Shown piece by piece: positions 54,483-63,910 of a DNA stretch of 64,000 nt. Where the stretch lies: positions 2,170,001 to 2,234,000 of the forward strand of contig NZ_CP134779.1 of NCBI RefSeq assembly GCF_031884435.1. Reading direction: 5' to 3'. The DNA comes from Bosea sp. 685. GTDB lineage: Bacteria > Pseudomonadota > Alphaproteobacteria > Rhizobiales > Beijerinckiaceae. A program made the position numbers and the translations under genes. Below the pieces are notes generated by a model. It was not told the origin of the DNA. It ran no database searches and saw only the letters and a program-made list of their open reading frames with translations. Each line of letters opens with the position of its first letter. Positions within the stretch are counted from its first letter, which is position 1.

Positions 54483-56162
54483 TCAGGCGGGCTTACCGTC
54501 AGCCCGCGCCAGGATGATGGCGGGATAGAGGCCGGCCAGCACGATCAACAGGCTGGCGAGCGCACCGTCCTCGAAGCTGCCGCGCGAGGCGTGGCCGTAG
54601 ACGATCGTCGCCAGGGTATCGAGATTAAGCGGCCGCAGCAGCAGCGTCGCCGGCAGCTCCTTCAGGCAATCGACGAAGACGAGCAAGGCCGCAGCCGCGA
54701 TCGCCGGGCGCATCAACGGCCAATGCACGCGCCGCAGCAATTCGGGCGCTCCGGCGCCGAGCAGTCGGGCGGCGTCGTCGATGCGCGGCGAAACCCGCGC
54801 GAACCCGCTTTCGATACCGGCAATCGCGATCGAGAGAAAGCGCACGGTATAGGCGATGACGAGTGCGGCGCCGGAGCCGATCAGAAGCAGGCCCGGATTG
54901 ACGCCGAGCCAGGTCTGGGCGGCGTCGGCGAGCCTGTTGTCCAGTGCCGCGAGCGGCACCAGCAAGCCCAACGCCAGCACCGTGCCGGGCACGGCGTAGC
55001 CGAGCGAGGCCGTGCGCGCCAGAGCCTGGAGCCAGGCCTCGCGCCCAAGCCGGCTGGCCGCCGCGATGGCGAGGCCGAGCGCGACGACGAGGCCCGAGGC
55101 GAGGCCCGCGAGCAGTAGCGCATTGGCGAGATTTCGCAGCAAGGCGGCATCGAACTGCTCCAGCAGACCGCGCGACAATACCTCACTGATCAGGAAGCCA
55201 ATCGGCAGGAGCGCGCCGAACAGGACGGGCAGGACGCAGACGAGCGCGGCGCTGAGGGACGCGCGGCCTGTGAGCCTGATGCGTCCGACCGGGCGCGGCT
55301 GGCGCACCGAGAGCGCGAAGCGGCGCTGGCCGCGAAGGCGTTTCTCGACGAGGATCAGCCCGATCACCATCGCCAGCATGACGCAGGCGATCTGGGCGGC
55401 GCCCGGCAGCGAGCCGCGATTGACCCAGGTTGTGTAGATCGACAGCGTCAGCGAGCGCACGCCGAGATATTCGGTGGCGCCGACGTCGTTCAGGGTTTCC
55501 AGCAGGGCGAGCGTCAGGCCGGCCGCCAGGGCCGGGCGCGCCATCGGCAGGCCGATGCGCCAGAACAGGCGCCGACGCGAGGCGCCAAGCGTGCGCGCCG
55601 CCTCGACCATCGCCGCGCCCTGCAGGCCGAAGAGCGCTCGCACGCTGAGATAGACGTAAGGGTAGAGCACGAGCGCCATGATCACGATCGCGCCGACGAG
55701 ATTGCGCGGGTCGGGAAACCAGTAGTCGCGCAGCGAGCGCCAGCCGGTGAGGGCCCGCAGACCCGTTTGGAGCGGCCCCTGAAAGCCTAGGAATTCCACG
55801 TAGATATAGGCGGTGATGTAGGTCGGCATCGCCAGCGGCAGGACCAGCAGCCATTCGAAGGCGCGCCGACCCGGAAACTCATATTGCGTGACGAGCCAGG
55901 CGGTTGCGACGCCGATCACTGCGCAGAGGGCACCGACGCCGATCAGAAGCCGCAAGGTGTCAGCGAGCGCCCGGGGAATGACGTTGGTGGCGAGATGCGG
56001 CCAGATCTGTGTGGCCTCTGGCGAGAGCGCGGTCAGCGCCAGTGCGATCAGCGGCGTGGCGACGAGCCCCGCGCCGAGCAGCGACGCCCAGGCAAAACAC
56101 GTCGACGGCCGCCATGGAAATGACGGCCGTCGCAGCGATCTGGCGGGAGCGCCCAGGCTCAA
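54483..56162 (-). CDS. iron(III) ABC transporter permease (FbpB-type, double-length)
   Basis: 559 residues with ~12 membrane helices in two repeated halves, each with a binding-protein-dependent permease EAA-like loop (EAARTLGASRRRLFWRIGLPM near 185-205; DAARLLGAGAPELLRRVHWP near 465-485). This is the FbpB/AfuB-type fused permease. The start is a TTG overlapping the stop of the upstream binding-protein gene (TTGA), so translation is coupled. An ATPase gene expected to follow (FbpC) is absent; an AsmA-like gene is there instead. Confidence 0.9.
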   Translation of the reverse strand: MSLGAPARSLRRPSFPWRPSTCFAWASLLGAGLVATPLIALALTALSPEATQIWPHLATNVIPRALADTLRLLIGVGALCAVIGVATAWLVTQYEFPGRRAFEWLLVLPLAMPTYITAYIYVEFLGFQGPLQTGLRALTGWRSLRDYWFPDPRNLVGAIVIMALVLYPYVYLSVRALFGLQGAAMVEAARTLGASRRRLFWRIGLPMARPALAAGLTLALLETLNDVGATEYLGVRSLTLSIYTTWVNRGSLPGAAQIACVMLAMVIGLILVEKRLRGQRRFALSVRQPRPVGRIRLTGRASLSAALVCVLPVLFGALLPIGFLISEVLSRGLLEQFDAALLRNLANALLLAGLASGLVVALGLAIAAASRLGREAWLQALARTASLGYAVPGTVLALGLLVPLAALDNRLADAAQTWLGVNPGLLLIGSGAALVIAYTVRFLSIAIAGIESGFARVSPRIDDAARLLGAGAPELLRRVHWPLMRPAIAAAALLVFVDCLKELPATLLLRPLNLDTLATIVYGHASRGSFEDGALASLLIVLAGLYPAIILARADGKPA

Positions 56163-57172
56163 TTGTCGAAGCCGACCTTGTCGACGAGATCGGCCGCGGC
56201 CTTGCGGTTCCTGGCGATGTCGGTCAGCGGCGTCTTGTCGGGCGTGATCGCGCCGAGCAGCTTGACGGCGGCGCTCTCCTTGACCTCGGCATTGACCGGG
56301 AATTCGAAGTTGCCGTCGCCATAGAGCTCCTGCGCCTTCGGGGTGAGCATGTATTCGATCAGCTTGACCGCATTGTCCTTGTTGGGCGCATTCTTGGCGA
56401 TCGCAGCGGCTGAGACGTTCACATGCGTGCCCCCATTGGCAAAGCCAGTCTTCAGCGGCTTGATCGCGTCATACCAGCCCTTCTGCTCGTTCTTCGCCTG
56501 GCTCATCAGGCCGATATAATAGGTGTTGATCAAGGCGATATCGCACTGGCCCGAGAGGATGTCGCGGGCGACGTCGCGGTCGCCGCCGCCGGGCTTGCGG
56601 GCGGTGTTGGCCTTCAACGCCTTGAGATAGCCTTCCGTCTCCTCGGCGCCGTTGCGGGCGAGGTAGGCCGCGAAGAAGGCGTTGTTATAGGGGTGTTGGC
56701 CGGCGCGGATGCAGAACTTGCCCTGCCATTTCGGGTCGGCGAGATCCTCATAGGTGATCGCGTCCTGCTGCACCCGGTCCTTCGAGACGATGACGATGCG
56801 GGCGCGCTTGGTCAGGGTGATCCAGTTGTCGTCGGGGCCGCGCAATTGCGCCGGCACGATCTTGTCGACCGCAGCCGACTTGACCGGCTGGGTGATGCCG
56901 GCGTCCACGGCCGCGTTGATCTCGCCGACATCGACCACCAGCATCACGTCGGCAGGGCTGTTGGCGCCTTCCGCCTTGATGCGCTCCTGCAAACCGTCCT
57001 TCAGGAACACGGCGTTGACCTTGATGCCGGTGTCCTGGGTGAAGGCGGCGAGCACCGGATTGAGCAGGCCGGGCTCACGCGTGGTGTAGAGGTTGACGCT
57101 CTGGGCCATGACCGGCGTCGCCAGCAGGCCAGCGGCCAGAGTCAGCGCGGACAGACGGGCGGAGTGGATCAT
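56159..57172 (-). CDS. iron(III) ABC transporter substrate-binding protein (FutA/FbpA-like)
   Basis: 337 residues. A signal peptide (MIHSARLSALTLAAGLLATP then VMA) precedes SVNLYTTREPGLLNPVLAAF. The later RKPGGGDRDVARDILSGQCDIALINTYYIG contains Tyr pairs typical of ferric-binding proteins with Tyr ligands, and TPKAQELYGDGNFEFPVNAEVK is the family C-terminal signature. It delivers Fe3+ to the adjacent permease. An Irr/ICE-like box lies ~130 bp upstream, predicting iron control. Confidence 0.94.
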   Translation of the reverse strand: MIHSARLSALTLAAGLLATPVMAQSVNLYTTREPGLLNPVLAAFTQDTGIKVNAVFLKDGLQERIKAEGANSPADVMLVVDVGEINAAVDAGITQPVKSAAVDKIVPAQLRGPDDNWITLTKRARIVIVSKDRVQQDAITYEDLADPKWQGKFCIRAGQHPYNNAFFAAYLARNGAEETEGYLKALKANTARKPGGGDRDVARDILSGQCDIALINTYYIGLMSQAKNEQKGWYDAIKPLKTGFANGGTHVNVSAAAIAKNAPNKDNAVKLIEYMLTPKAQELYGDGNFEFPVNAEVKESAAVKLLGAITPDKTPLTDIARNRKAAADLVDKVGFDN

Positions 57173-57302
57173 GGGTCGCTCCCTCTCGATTGATGGCCCG
57201 CTTCTGGGGCTTGAGGCCGGGAGGGGTAGTGGCAGGCTAGCGCCGCGTCAACAAAAAATGGAGCAAGATCAGGTACTTGAAGGTGTTCTAATCTGACATT
57301 AC

Positions 57303-57319
57303 TTTAGGACAATTCTAAG
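57303..57319. promoter_or_regulatory. Irr/ICE-like box upstream of the iron transporter
   Basis: TTTAGGACAATTCTAAG matches the iron control element pattern TTTAGAAC-N2-TTCTAAA at all but two of the specified positions. It lies ~130 bp before the binding-protein gene. The consensus is from memory of the rhizobial Irr literature. Confidence 0.45.
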
Positions 57320-57363
57320 GAATGGAAGAGCCGCCGAACCCGCCGTTTTTCGGCGGGAAGGCC

Positions 57364-57414
57364 AGAGCAGGATGCGAAAAAGTAGGAACCGGTTTTTCGC
57401 ATTGATCCTGCTCT
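57364..57414. repeat. palindromic repeat R6
   Basis: AGAGCAGGATGCGAAAAAGT ... CCGGTTTTTCGCATTGATCCTGCTCT with inverted ends. It lies between the iron transporter promoter region and the DUF2865 gene. Confidence 0.88.
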
Positions 57415-57436
57415 AACTCTTAGATGAGAGACGGAT

Positions 57437-58549
57437 TCAGGGCTGTGTCGCGGAGGTGGCGATCGGGATGATGCGGGCCTGCCCACGCGCGGTGGGGTCG
57501 AGCGTGCCGCGAAGGGGAACCGCGTCGCTGACGACGCTGTCATCATGCAGGCTGGCTTCGCGCAGGAGCATCTGCCGACGCAGACCGCGCGCCTGCGCCT
57601 CCATGCGCGAGATGCCGACGCGCTCGTCGATCTGCTGGCGCTGCCCCTTGCTGAGCTCGGAAGCGCTGCGGAAATCACGGAAGTCGCTGGTGCTGTAAGG
57701 CCAGCGCGAGCCGCCCGTGAAGGTGCGGACCTTACCGTCGAGCACGACGCTGTCGCCGGGGCGCAGGGTGAAATCGCGCAAAAGCGAGACCCGGCGCTCT
57801 CCTGCCTGGACGATCGCGGGCCGGCAAGCGGGATCGGCAGAGGTCTCATGGCCATGGGCGACTGGCAGGGCGGAATAGCGCTTGCCGTCCGCGGCCTGGG
57901 CTTCGTCGATGGTTGCTGCACCAGCGGCGACCCGGAAGACCTTGACGGGGATGCCCGGATTCATCGCCTGGCAGAGCGCCTCATGCGCCTTCATGTCGGA
58001 CTGGCTGCGCAGATAGCCGAGCGGCGCGTGAAAGCCGTCGCACAAGCGCACGCAGATGGTGCGGGCGACATCGGCTGCGCCGGAGACCGTATCGAGCCGG
58101 ACCGCCTGCTGGGTCCTGGCCTGTTGTGTTCTGGCGTGCTGGCGCTTCGCCACGCCAGCGGGAGCGTCATGCGGCCGGAACGGGTTGAGGCTGATCGTGG
58201 GTTGGGCGATGCGCCCATCGGCCTGCGTGCGCCAGAGCGGCAATTCCCAGCGGCTGCGAGCAGGCGCATAGGCGGTCGGTGGGGCGGGTACAGAGGCCGC
58301 GTGCTGTGCGGCGCGGCGATTGGCGCCTTCCTGCAGCAGAAAAGCGCGGGCGCCCGCGTCGTCCTCGGCCTGGACGAGGGAGATGGTGAAGATCGCACCG
58401 CCCGCACCGAGCGCCAGGCCCAGCCCCGTCATGGCGATAAGCTTGGTTGCGCGTGGGCCTCGTGACGCAGATGGCGCGGCGGCGCTTACGGCGACAAGAC
58501 TTTCGCTGCGGGAAAAACCTCCCGCCGGGACTTCACGGACACGCAACAT
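57437..58549 (-). CDS. DUF2865 domain protein, exported
   Basis: 370 residues. An N-terminal membrane/signal segment (KLIAMTGLGLALGAGGAIFT, near 37-56) is followed by a Gln/Ala/Arg linker and the DUF2865 core: ICVRLCDGFHAPLGYLRSQS, CQAMNPGIPVKVFRVAAGAA, KRYSALPVAHGHETSADPAC, FTLRPGDSVVLDGKVRTFTGG. The conserved Cys pattern is visible. The family is restricted to Alphaproteobacteria and has no assigned function; it is thought to be periplasmic. The start at MLRVREVP is uncertain, because the ~36 residues before the hydrophobic segment are unusually long. Confidence 0.85.
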   Translation of the reverse strand: MLRVREVPAGGFSRSESLVAVSAAAPSASRGPRATKLIAMTGLGLALGAGGAIFTISLVQAEDDAGARAFLLQEGANRRAAQHAASVPAPPTAYAPARSRWELPLWRTQADGRIAQPTISLNPFRPHDAPAGVAKRQHARTQQARTQQAVRLDTVSGAADVARTICVRLCDGFHAPLGYLRSQSDMKAHEALCQAMNPGIPVKVFRVAAGAATIDEAQAADGKRYSALPVAHGHETSADPACRPAIVQAGERRVSLLRDFTLRPGDSVVLDGKVRTFTGGSRWPYSTSDFRDFRSASELSKGQRQQIDERVGISRMEAQARGLRRQMLLREASLHDDSVVSDAVPLRGTLDPTARGQARIIPIATSATQP

Positions 58550-58727
58550 CGCGTCGACTCCACCCTACGCTTGTTTACTCGTCCGCCGCCGAATGGGTGT
58601 AATTCACTTTTTGTTAAGCTTCAACGCCGCCGCGGCGCAGCGCACGGAAAATGGGCGCGATGCTTAACGCAGCGCGCCCTTCGGATCGTGGGAGGCAGGC
58701 AAACAGAGGCGAATATCGCCTTTTGCC

Positions 58728-61700
58728 TCAGAGTTCCGGCTTGTGGACGGCCTGGGGCACCGCCACGGGGACGCCAGGTACGAGCATGTCCTGCTGGCTT
58801 TCCCGCCGATCGCGGCCAGAGAGCCAGCTGTCGACCTTGTCGAGATAGAAATAGACGACGGGGGTGATGTAGAGCGTCAGCAATTGCGAGACCATCAGGC
58901 CGCCGACGACGGCGATGCCGAGGGGCTGGCGCAATTCGGCGCCGGCGCCATGGCCGAGCGCGATCGGCAGCACGCCGAAGATCGCCGCGAAGCTCGTCAT
59001 CATGATCGGCCGGAAACGCACAAGCGCCGCCTCGCGGATGGCGCTGAGCGCGTCGTCGCCCATCTTGCGCCGCTCGATCGCGAAATCGACCATCATGATC
59101 GCGTTCTTCTTGACGATGCCGACGAGCATCAGGATGCCGATGATCGCGATCACCGAGAGGTCCAGGTCGAAATACTGGAGCGCGAGCAGGGCGCCGAGAC
59201 CGGCTGAGGGCAGGCCGGACAGGATCGTGATGGGATGGATGAAGCTCTCGTAGAGGATCCCGAGGATGATGTAGATCACCAGGATCGCGGCGAAGATCAG
59301 CAGGCCCTGGCCCTTCAGCGCATCCTGGAAGAGCTGGGCGGAGCCTGCGAAGCTGGTGACGATGGTGCTGGGCAGGTTGACGTCGCGCTCGGCCGCCCGG
59401 ATGGCGTTGACCGCGTCGCCGAGCGAGATGCCCGGCGCGGTGTTGAACGAGATCGTCACCGCCGGCTGTTGCGAGATGCGGTTGACCGCCAGCGGGCCGA
59501 CGCTCGGCTTGATCGTCGCGACCGATTCCAGCGGCACGTTGAGGCCGTTTGCGGCCTTGAGCTGCAGGCGCGAGAGCACGCCTGGGTCCTGCTGGTAGAT
59601 GCGGTCGGCCTCCATGATGACCTGATAATCGGTCGCCGGGGTGAAGATCGTCGCGATCTGGCGCGAGCCGAAGGCGTTGCCCAGCGCTTGCCGGATCTGG
59701 TCGCTGGTGATGCCGAGGCTGGCGGCGCGCTCGCGGTCGATGTCGATCGAAAGCTGCGGGTTGCGCAGTTGCAGGTCGATATTGGCGTCGCGCAATTGCG
59801 GGATCTGGGAGAGCCGCTGCTGCATCATTGGTGCGTAGGTGAAGATCTGGTTCAGATCCGGACCTTGCAGCGAATAGAGATATTGCGCGCGCGAGGAGCG
59901 GCCCGAATTCAGGTTGATATTCTGGACCTGCTGGAACACCGCGGTGATGCCGGGGACCTCCGAGGTCGCACGCCTGAGCCGGGCGATCACGACATCGGCC
60001 TTGTCGCGCTCCTGCTTCGGCTTCAGCGAGATGAACATGAAGCCGTTGCTGGTGGCGTTGAAGCCGCCGATATTGGAGTTCAGATAGTCGACCGCGGGAT
60101 CGGCCTTGACGATCTCGGCGATGCGCTGCTGGCGCTCGGCCATGGCCTCGAAGGAGGTATCAGGCGGACCTTCAGTCGAGCCGCGCAACAGCCCGGTATC
60201 CTCGGTCGGGAAGAAGCCCTTCGGGATCGAGGCATACATTTGTGCCGAGATGTAGACCGTCGCCAGGGTGAAGACGAGCATCAGCACGCGCGCCCTCAGG
60301 ACCCAGTCCAGGGTCCAGCGATAGCCGTTCAGCATGCCCTGGAACCCGGCCTCGAAGACGCGTTCGACGATATTGGGCTTCTTGTGGTGGTCATGCGCCT
60401 TGAGGAAGCGCGCGCACAGCATCGGCGTCAGCGTCAGTGAGACGAAGCCCGAGACGATGATCGAGGCCGAGATCGTGCCGGCGAACTCGACGAAGACCTT
60501 GCCGACGATGCCGCCCATGAAGAAGACGGGAATGAAGACCGCGACCAGTGAGATAGTAATCGACAGGATGGTGAAGCCGATCTCGCGCGAGCCGTCGAGC
60601 GCCGCCTGGAACGGCTTCTTGCCCATCTCGATATGCCGGATGATGTTCTCCAGCATGACGATGGCGTCGTCGACGACGAAGCCGACGGCGAGCGTCAGCG
60701 CCAGCAGCGAGATGTTGTCGAGCGAATAGCCCAGCGCATACATCACCGCGAAGGTGCCGACGAGCGAGATCGGCAGCGCCAGCGTCGGGATGACGGTTGC
60801 AGCCAGACTCTTCAGGAAGAGGAAGATCACCATGATCACCAGGGCGATGGCGACGACGAGCGAGAACTCGACGTCTTCCACCGCTTCGCGGATCGGGATC
60901 GAACGGTCGTTGAGGGCGTGGAGTTCGATCGCGGCGGGAAGCTGGGAGCGGTAGCTCTCGATCCGGGCCTTGATGCTGTCGACGACATCGACGGTGTTGG
61001 CATCCGACTGGCGGAACACGGCGAGCAGGATCGAGCGCTGGCCATTGTACCAGCTCGCGGTCTGGTCGTTCTCGACGGAGTCGTAGACGGTCGCCATGTC
61101 CGAAAGCCGGATCGGTGTGCCGTTCTTCTGGGCGACGATCAGATTGCCGTATTCGTTGGCGCGTTCGAGCTGGCCGGTGGCCCCCAGCGTCAGGCGCTGG
61201 TTCTCGCCGTTCAGCGTGCCGACCGGCGAATTCGAATTGGCGGCGGCGACGGCGTTGCGGACATCGGAGAGGGCAAGCCCGCGCGCCGAGACGGCGTCGG
61301 GATTGACCTTGATGCGGACGGCGTATTTCTGCGCGCCGAAGATGTTGACCTGGGCCACGCCCGGCAATTGCGAGATCTGCTGCTGCAGCACGTTCTCGCC
61401 GAACTCATGGACTTCATAGAGCGGCTTGGTTGCCGAGGTCAGCACCATGAACAGGATCGGCGTGTCGGCCGGATTGACCTTCCTGAAGCTTGGCGGCGTC
61501 GGCAGTTCCGGCGGCAGGCGCCGGGCGGTGGCGCTGAGCGCCGCCTGCACATCGAGCGCCGCACCGTCGATATTGCGGTTGAGGTCGAATTGCAGCGTGA
61601 TCGAGGTCGAGCCCTGCTGTGAGACCGAGGACATCGAGTTGATGCCGGAGATCGAGGCGAATTCGCGCTCGAGCGGGGCCGCGATCGAGGAGGCCATCGT

Positions 61701-61871
61701 CTCCGGGCTTGCGCCCGGCATGCGGGCGCTGACATTGATCGTCGGGAAATCGACCCGCGGCAGCGCCGCGACCGGTAATTGCTTGAAGGCGAAGAAGCCG
61801 AAGATCAGGAAGGTCGCCATGATCAACGTCGTCATCACCGGACGACGAATGCAGGCCTCGGGCAGGTTCAT
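58728..61871 (-). CDS. RND efflux transporter permease (MdtB/MuxB-type)
   Basis: 1047-residue proton-driven exporter. MNLPEACIRRPVMTTLIMAT begins helix 1. The proton relay is intact: LTLAVGFVVDDAIVMLENIIRH (two Asp in helix 4) and VGIVKKNAIMMVDFAIE (Lys in helix 10). Family blocks include PRVDFPTINVSARMPGASPE and EHELNDRS-like LHALNDRSIPIREAVEDVEF. It most resembles the MdtB/MdtC and MuxB branch. The gene starts at ATG 61871, sharing one base with the stop of the adaptor gene. No outer-membrane factor gene adjoins it, so it would use a TolC encoded elsewhere. Confidence 0.95.
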   Translation of the reverse strand: MNLPEACIRRPVMTTLIMATFLIFGFFAFKQLPVAALPRVDFPTINVSARMPGASPETMASSIAAPLEREFASISGINSMSSVSQQGSTSITLQFDLNRNIDGAALDVQAALSATARRLPPELPTPPSFRKVNPADTPILFMVLTSATKPLYEVHEFGENVLQQQISQLPGVAQVNIFGAQKYAVRIKVNPDAVSARGLALSDVRNAVAAANSNSPVGTLNGENQRLTLGATGQLERANEYGNLIVAQKNGTPIRLSDMATVYDSVENDQTASWYNGQRSILLAVFRQSDANTVDVVDSIKARIESYRSQLPAAIELHALNDRSIPIREAVEDVEFSLVVAIALVIMVIFLFLKSLAATVIPTLALPISLVGTFAVMYALGYSLDNISLLALTLAVGFVVDDAIVMLENIIRHIEMGKKPFQAALDGSREIGFTILSITISLVAVFIPVFFMGGIVGKVFVEFAGTISASIIVSGFVSLTLTPMLCARFLKAHDHHKKPNIVERVFEAGFQGMLNGYRWTLDWVLRARVLMLVFTLATVYISAQMYASIPKGFFPTEDTGLLRGSTEGPPDTSFEAMAERQQRIAEIVKADPAVDYLNSNIGGFNATSNGFMFISLKPKQERDKADVVIARLRRATSEVPGITAVFQQVQNINLNSGRSSRAQYLYSLQGPDLNQIFTYAPMMQQRLSQIPQLRDANIDLQLRNPQLSIDIDRERAASLGITSDQIRQALGNAFGSRQIATIFTPATDYQVIMEADRIYQQDPGVLSRLQLKAANGLNVPLESVATIKPSVGPLAVNRISQQPAVTISFNTAPGISLGDAVNAIRAAERDVNLPSTIVTSFAGSAQLFQDALKGQGLLIFAAILVIYIILGILYESFIHPITILSGLPSAGLGALLALQYFDLDLSVIAIIGILMLVGIVKKNAIMMVDFAIERRKMGDDALSAIREAALVRFRPIMMTSFAAIFGVLPIALGHGAGAELRQPLGIAVVGGLMVSQLLTLYITPVVYFYLDKVDSWLSGRDRRESQQDMLVPGVPVAVPQAVHKPEL

Positions 61872-63112
61872 CAGCCGGCACTCCCGCGCTGAGAGGTCTG
61901 GTTGCTCGGCACTTGCTGGCCGCCGCGATTGCGCTCGATCGTGCGGGCGCCGTCGGTCAGCAGCAGCGCGCCGTCGACGACGATAGCCTCGCCGCCCTTC
62001 AGGCCCGAGGCGAGCACGACGCGCCCGTCCACGGTGCGGTCGAGCACGACGGTGCGCGCTTTGGCGATGTTGTCTTCGACGACGAAGACGAAGGGACCGT
62101 TCTGGCCGTTCTGGACCGCCTCGCGCGGTACGGTCAGCGCCTCGGGCTCGACGCGCAAGGTGACGCGGACCTGGCAGAGCGCGCCCGGCCAGAGCATCTC
62201 GGCTGCATTGTCGAAGATGGCGCGCAGCTGGATCGTTCCGGTGGTGGCGTCGACCGTGTTGTCGACCACCGCGATCTTGCCCTCGACGCCCTTGGCCACG
62301 CCCTGCTGCGTCGCCAGGACCGTGGCCGTGTTGGCGTTCATCGCGGCGCGGATTTCCGGCAGATAGCGCTGGGGCAGGGCGAAGCTGGCATAGATCGGGT
62401 CGATCTGGTTGATCGTCGCCAAGGCGCCGGAGGTATCGCCGACCTTGGCGATATTGCCTTCCTTCAGCGCCGCGACGCCGATGCGGCCCGAAACCGGCGA
62501 GATGATGGTGTAGTAGCTGAGCTGGACTTTCAGCCCGTCGACTGCCGCCTCGCCGCCGCGGATCGAGGCCCGCAAGGTCGCGGCCGCGGCGCGCGCCGTC
62601 TCGAGCCGCTGGTCGGTGGCGAAGTCGCGCTTGGCGAGTTCCTCGGCGCGGCGCAGATCGGCCTCGGCCGAGACCAACGAGGCCTTGTCGCGCACGACAT
62701 TCGCCTCGGCCTGCCTGAGCTGCGTTTCGAGCTGGCGGGAATCAAGCCGGAAGAGCAGGTCGCCCTTCTTGACGTAATCGCCGTCCTTGAAGCCGACCTC
62801 CATGATCTGGCTTTCGACGCGGGAGCGCACCGTGACGGCCGAGAGCGTCTGCACCGTGCCGATGGCATCGAGCCGCACGGGCATCGGCATCCGCTCGGCC
62901 TTGGCAGTGACGATCGTCACCGGCGGCCGTTGCGGGGCTGCTGCGCGCTGCACGGGCTGCGTGGCTTCCGTCAGAGGTGGTATGACCTTGCCGTAAGGTA
63001 TCTTGTCGAGAGGCCATGGTGCTGGCTTGCCGGCATAATGAAGACCCGCGCCTGCGCCAACGGCGCCGACAACGGCCAAAAGAGCCACGCGCCCAAAAGT
63101 CAGAACTGCCAT
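61871..63112 (-). CDS. RND efflux periplasmic adaptor (membrane fusion protein)
   Basis: About 413 residues. An N-terminal anchor (FGRVALLAVVGAVGAGAGLH) is followed by the lipoyl half (VRSRVESQIMEVGFKDGDYVKKGDLLFRLD), the alpha-hairpin (ETQLRQAEANVVRDKASLVS to LETARAAAATLRASIRGGE), the second lipoyl half (YYTIISPVSGRIGVAALKEGNI) and the beta-barrel (DATTGTIQLRAIFDNAAEML). ATG 63112 (MAVLTFGRVAL) is preferred to ATG 63199. It is translationally coupled to the permease (TGATG). No regulator gene is visible nearby. Confidence 0.94.
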   Translation of the reverse strand: MAVLTFGRVALLAVVGAVGAGAGLHYAGKPAPWPLDKIPYGKVIPPLTEATQPVQRAAAPQRPPVTIVTAKAERMPMPVRLDAIGTVQTLSAVTVRSRVESQIMEVGFKDGDYVKKGDLLFRLDSRQLETQLRQAEANVVRDKASLVSAEADLRRAEELAKRDFATDQRLETARAAAATLRASIRGGEAAVDGLKVQLSYYTIISPVSGRIGVAALKEGNIAKVGDTSGALATINQIDPIYASFALPQRYLPEIRAAMNANTATVLATQQGVAKGVEGKIAVVDNTVDATTGTIQLRAIFDNAAEMLWPGALCQVRVTLRVEPEALTVPREAVQNGQNGPFVFVVEDNIAKARTVVLDRTVDGRVVLASGLKGGEAIVVDGALLLTDGARTIERNRGGQQVPSNQTSQRGSAG

Positions 63113-63319
63113 GTCAAGCCTTGCGCCAGAGGGAGGACGAGCCTCTGCACCCAACCAAACGGTTGTCCCCAAACCGCTACCGCCGCAAGCATTTAGCATG
63201 CCGACGCTGGGTCAGGTGCGCAAGCTGTAAACACGGTTTATCGCGGCATGTAGCGAGGATGTGACAGGCGTCCAAGCGGGATATATCAGGCTCGCGGATC
63301 GCCTCTGGCGTGCGTCGTC

Positions 63320-63730
63320 TCAGACGACGGCGAGGACCACCCCGATCCACATCAGGAACAGGATCAGCACGCCGAGCGCGAACACGCCGGCGCGCGGCTT
63401 CATCGCGTTCGAGCCGACATGGATCAATGTGTGGACGATGCGGGTGGCGACGAAGGCCCAGGCCAGCCCCGCCATCGCATAGCCGCTCGCGCCGACCTCC
63501 ATCGCCAGCATGATCAGCGCGAAGAAGACGACCGGCGTCTCGAACTGGTTCGAGAAGTTCGCCGCCGCCAGCCGGGCGGGCTCGGGATAGCCCTCGGCGG
63601 AGACGGCGATATCGGCCAGGCGCACCTGCTTGCTCTTGAAGGCGGCCTGGCGGCGCAGGAAGACGATGACGAGCACGACGAAGATCCACAGGATCATCGC
63701 CAATGTGGGGTAGACCAGTTTCAACGTCAT
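63320..63730 (-). CDS. MAPEG-family membrane protein
   Basis: 136 residues, four membrane segments (KLVYPTLAMILWIFVVLVIV; NQFETPVVFFALIMLAMEVG; MAGLAWAFVATRIVHTLIHV; GVFALGVLILFLMWIGVVLA). The RxxHxxxH-like ARIVHTLIHVGSN and NQFE motifs fit the bacterial MAPEG (microsomal glutathione transferase) superfamily. Bacterial members have unproven roles, perhaps in glutathione-dependent detoxification. The ATG opens at the first helix. It stands alone between the efflux operon and guaB. Confidence 0.88.
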   Translation of the reverse strand: MTLKLVYPTLAMILWIFVVLVIVFLRRQAAFKSKQVRLADIAVSAEGYPEPARLAAANFSNQFETPVVFFALIMLAMEVGASGYAMAGLAWAFVATRIVHTLIHVGSNAMKPRAGVFALGVLILFLMWIGVVLAVV

Positions 63731-63853
63731 CGCGCGCTCCCGTTCCCGGTTTTCATGAGACTACGGCACAGGCTGTGCCAGGGCCGGATGATTTCAGCTG
63801 GGATCACAGAGCGATCCCAGCTGAAATCTGAATCCGTCTCTCATCCAAAAGTG

Positions 63854-63905
63854 AGAGCAGGATCGATTGCGAAAAACCGGTTCCCACTTTTTCGCATCCT
63901 GCTCT
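63854..63905. repeat. palindromic repeat R6 (inverted relative to 57364)
   Basis: AGAGCAGGATCGATTGCGAA ... CACTTTTTCGCATCCTGCTCT; read on the other strand it matches the 57364 copy. It lies directly after the guaB stop codon. Confidence 0.88.
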
Positions 63906-63910
63906 TGCGC

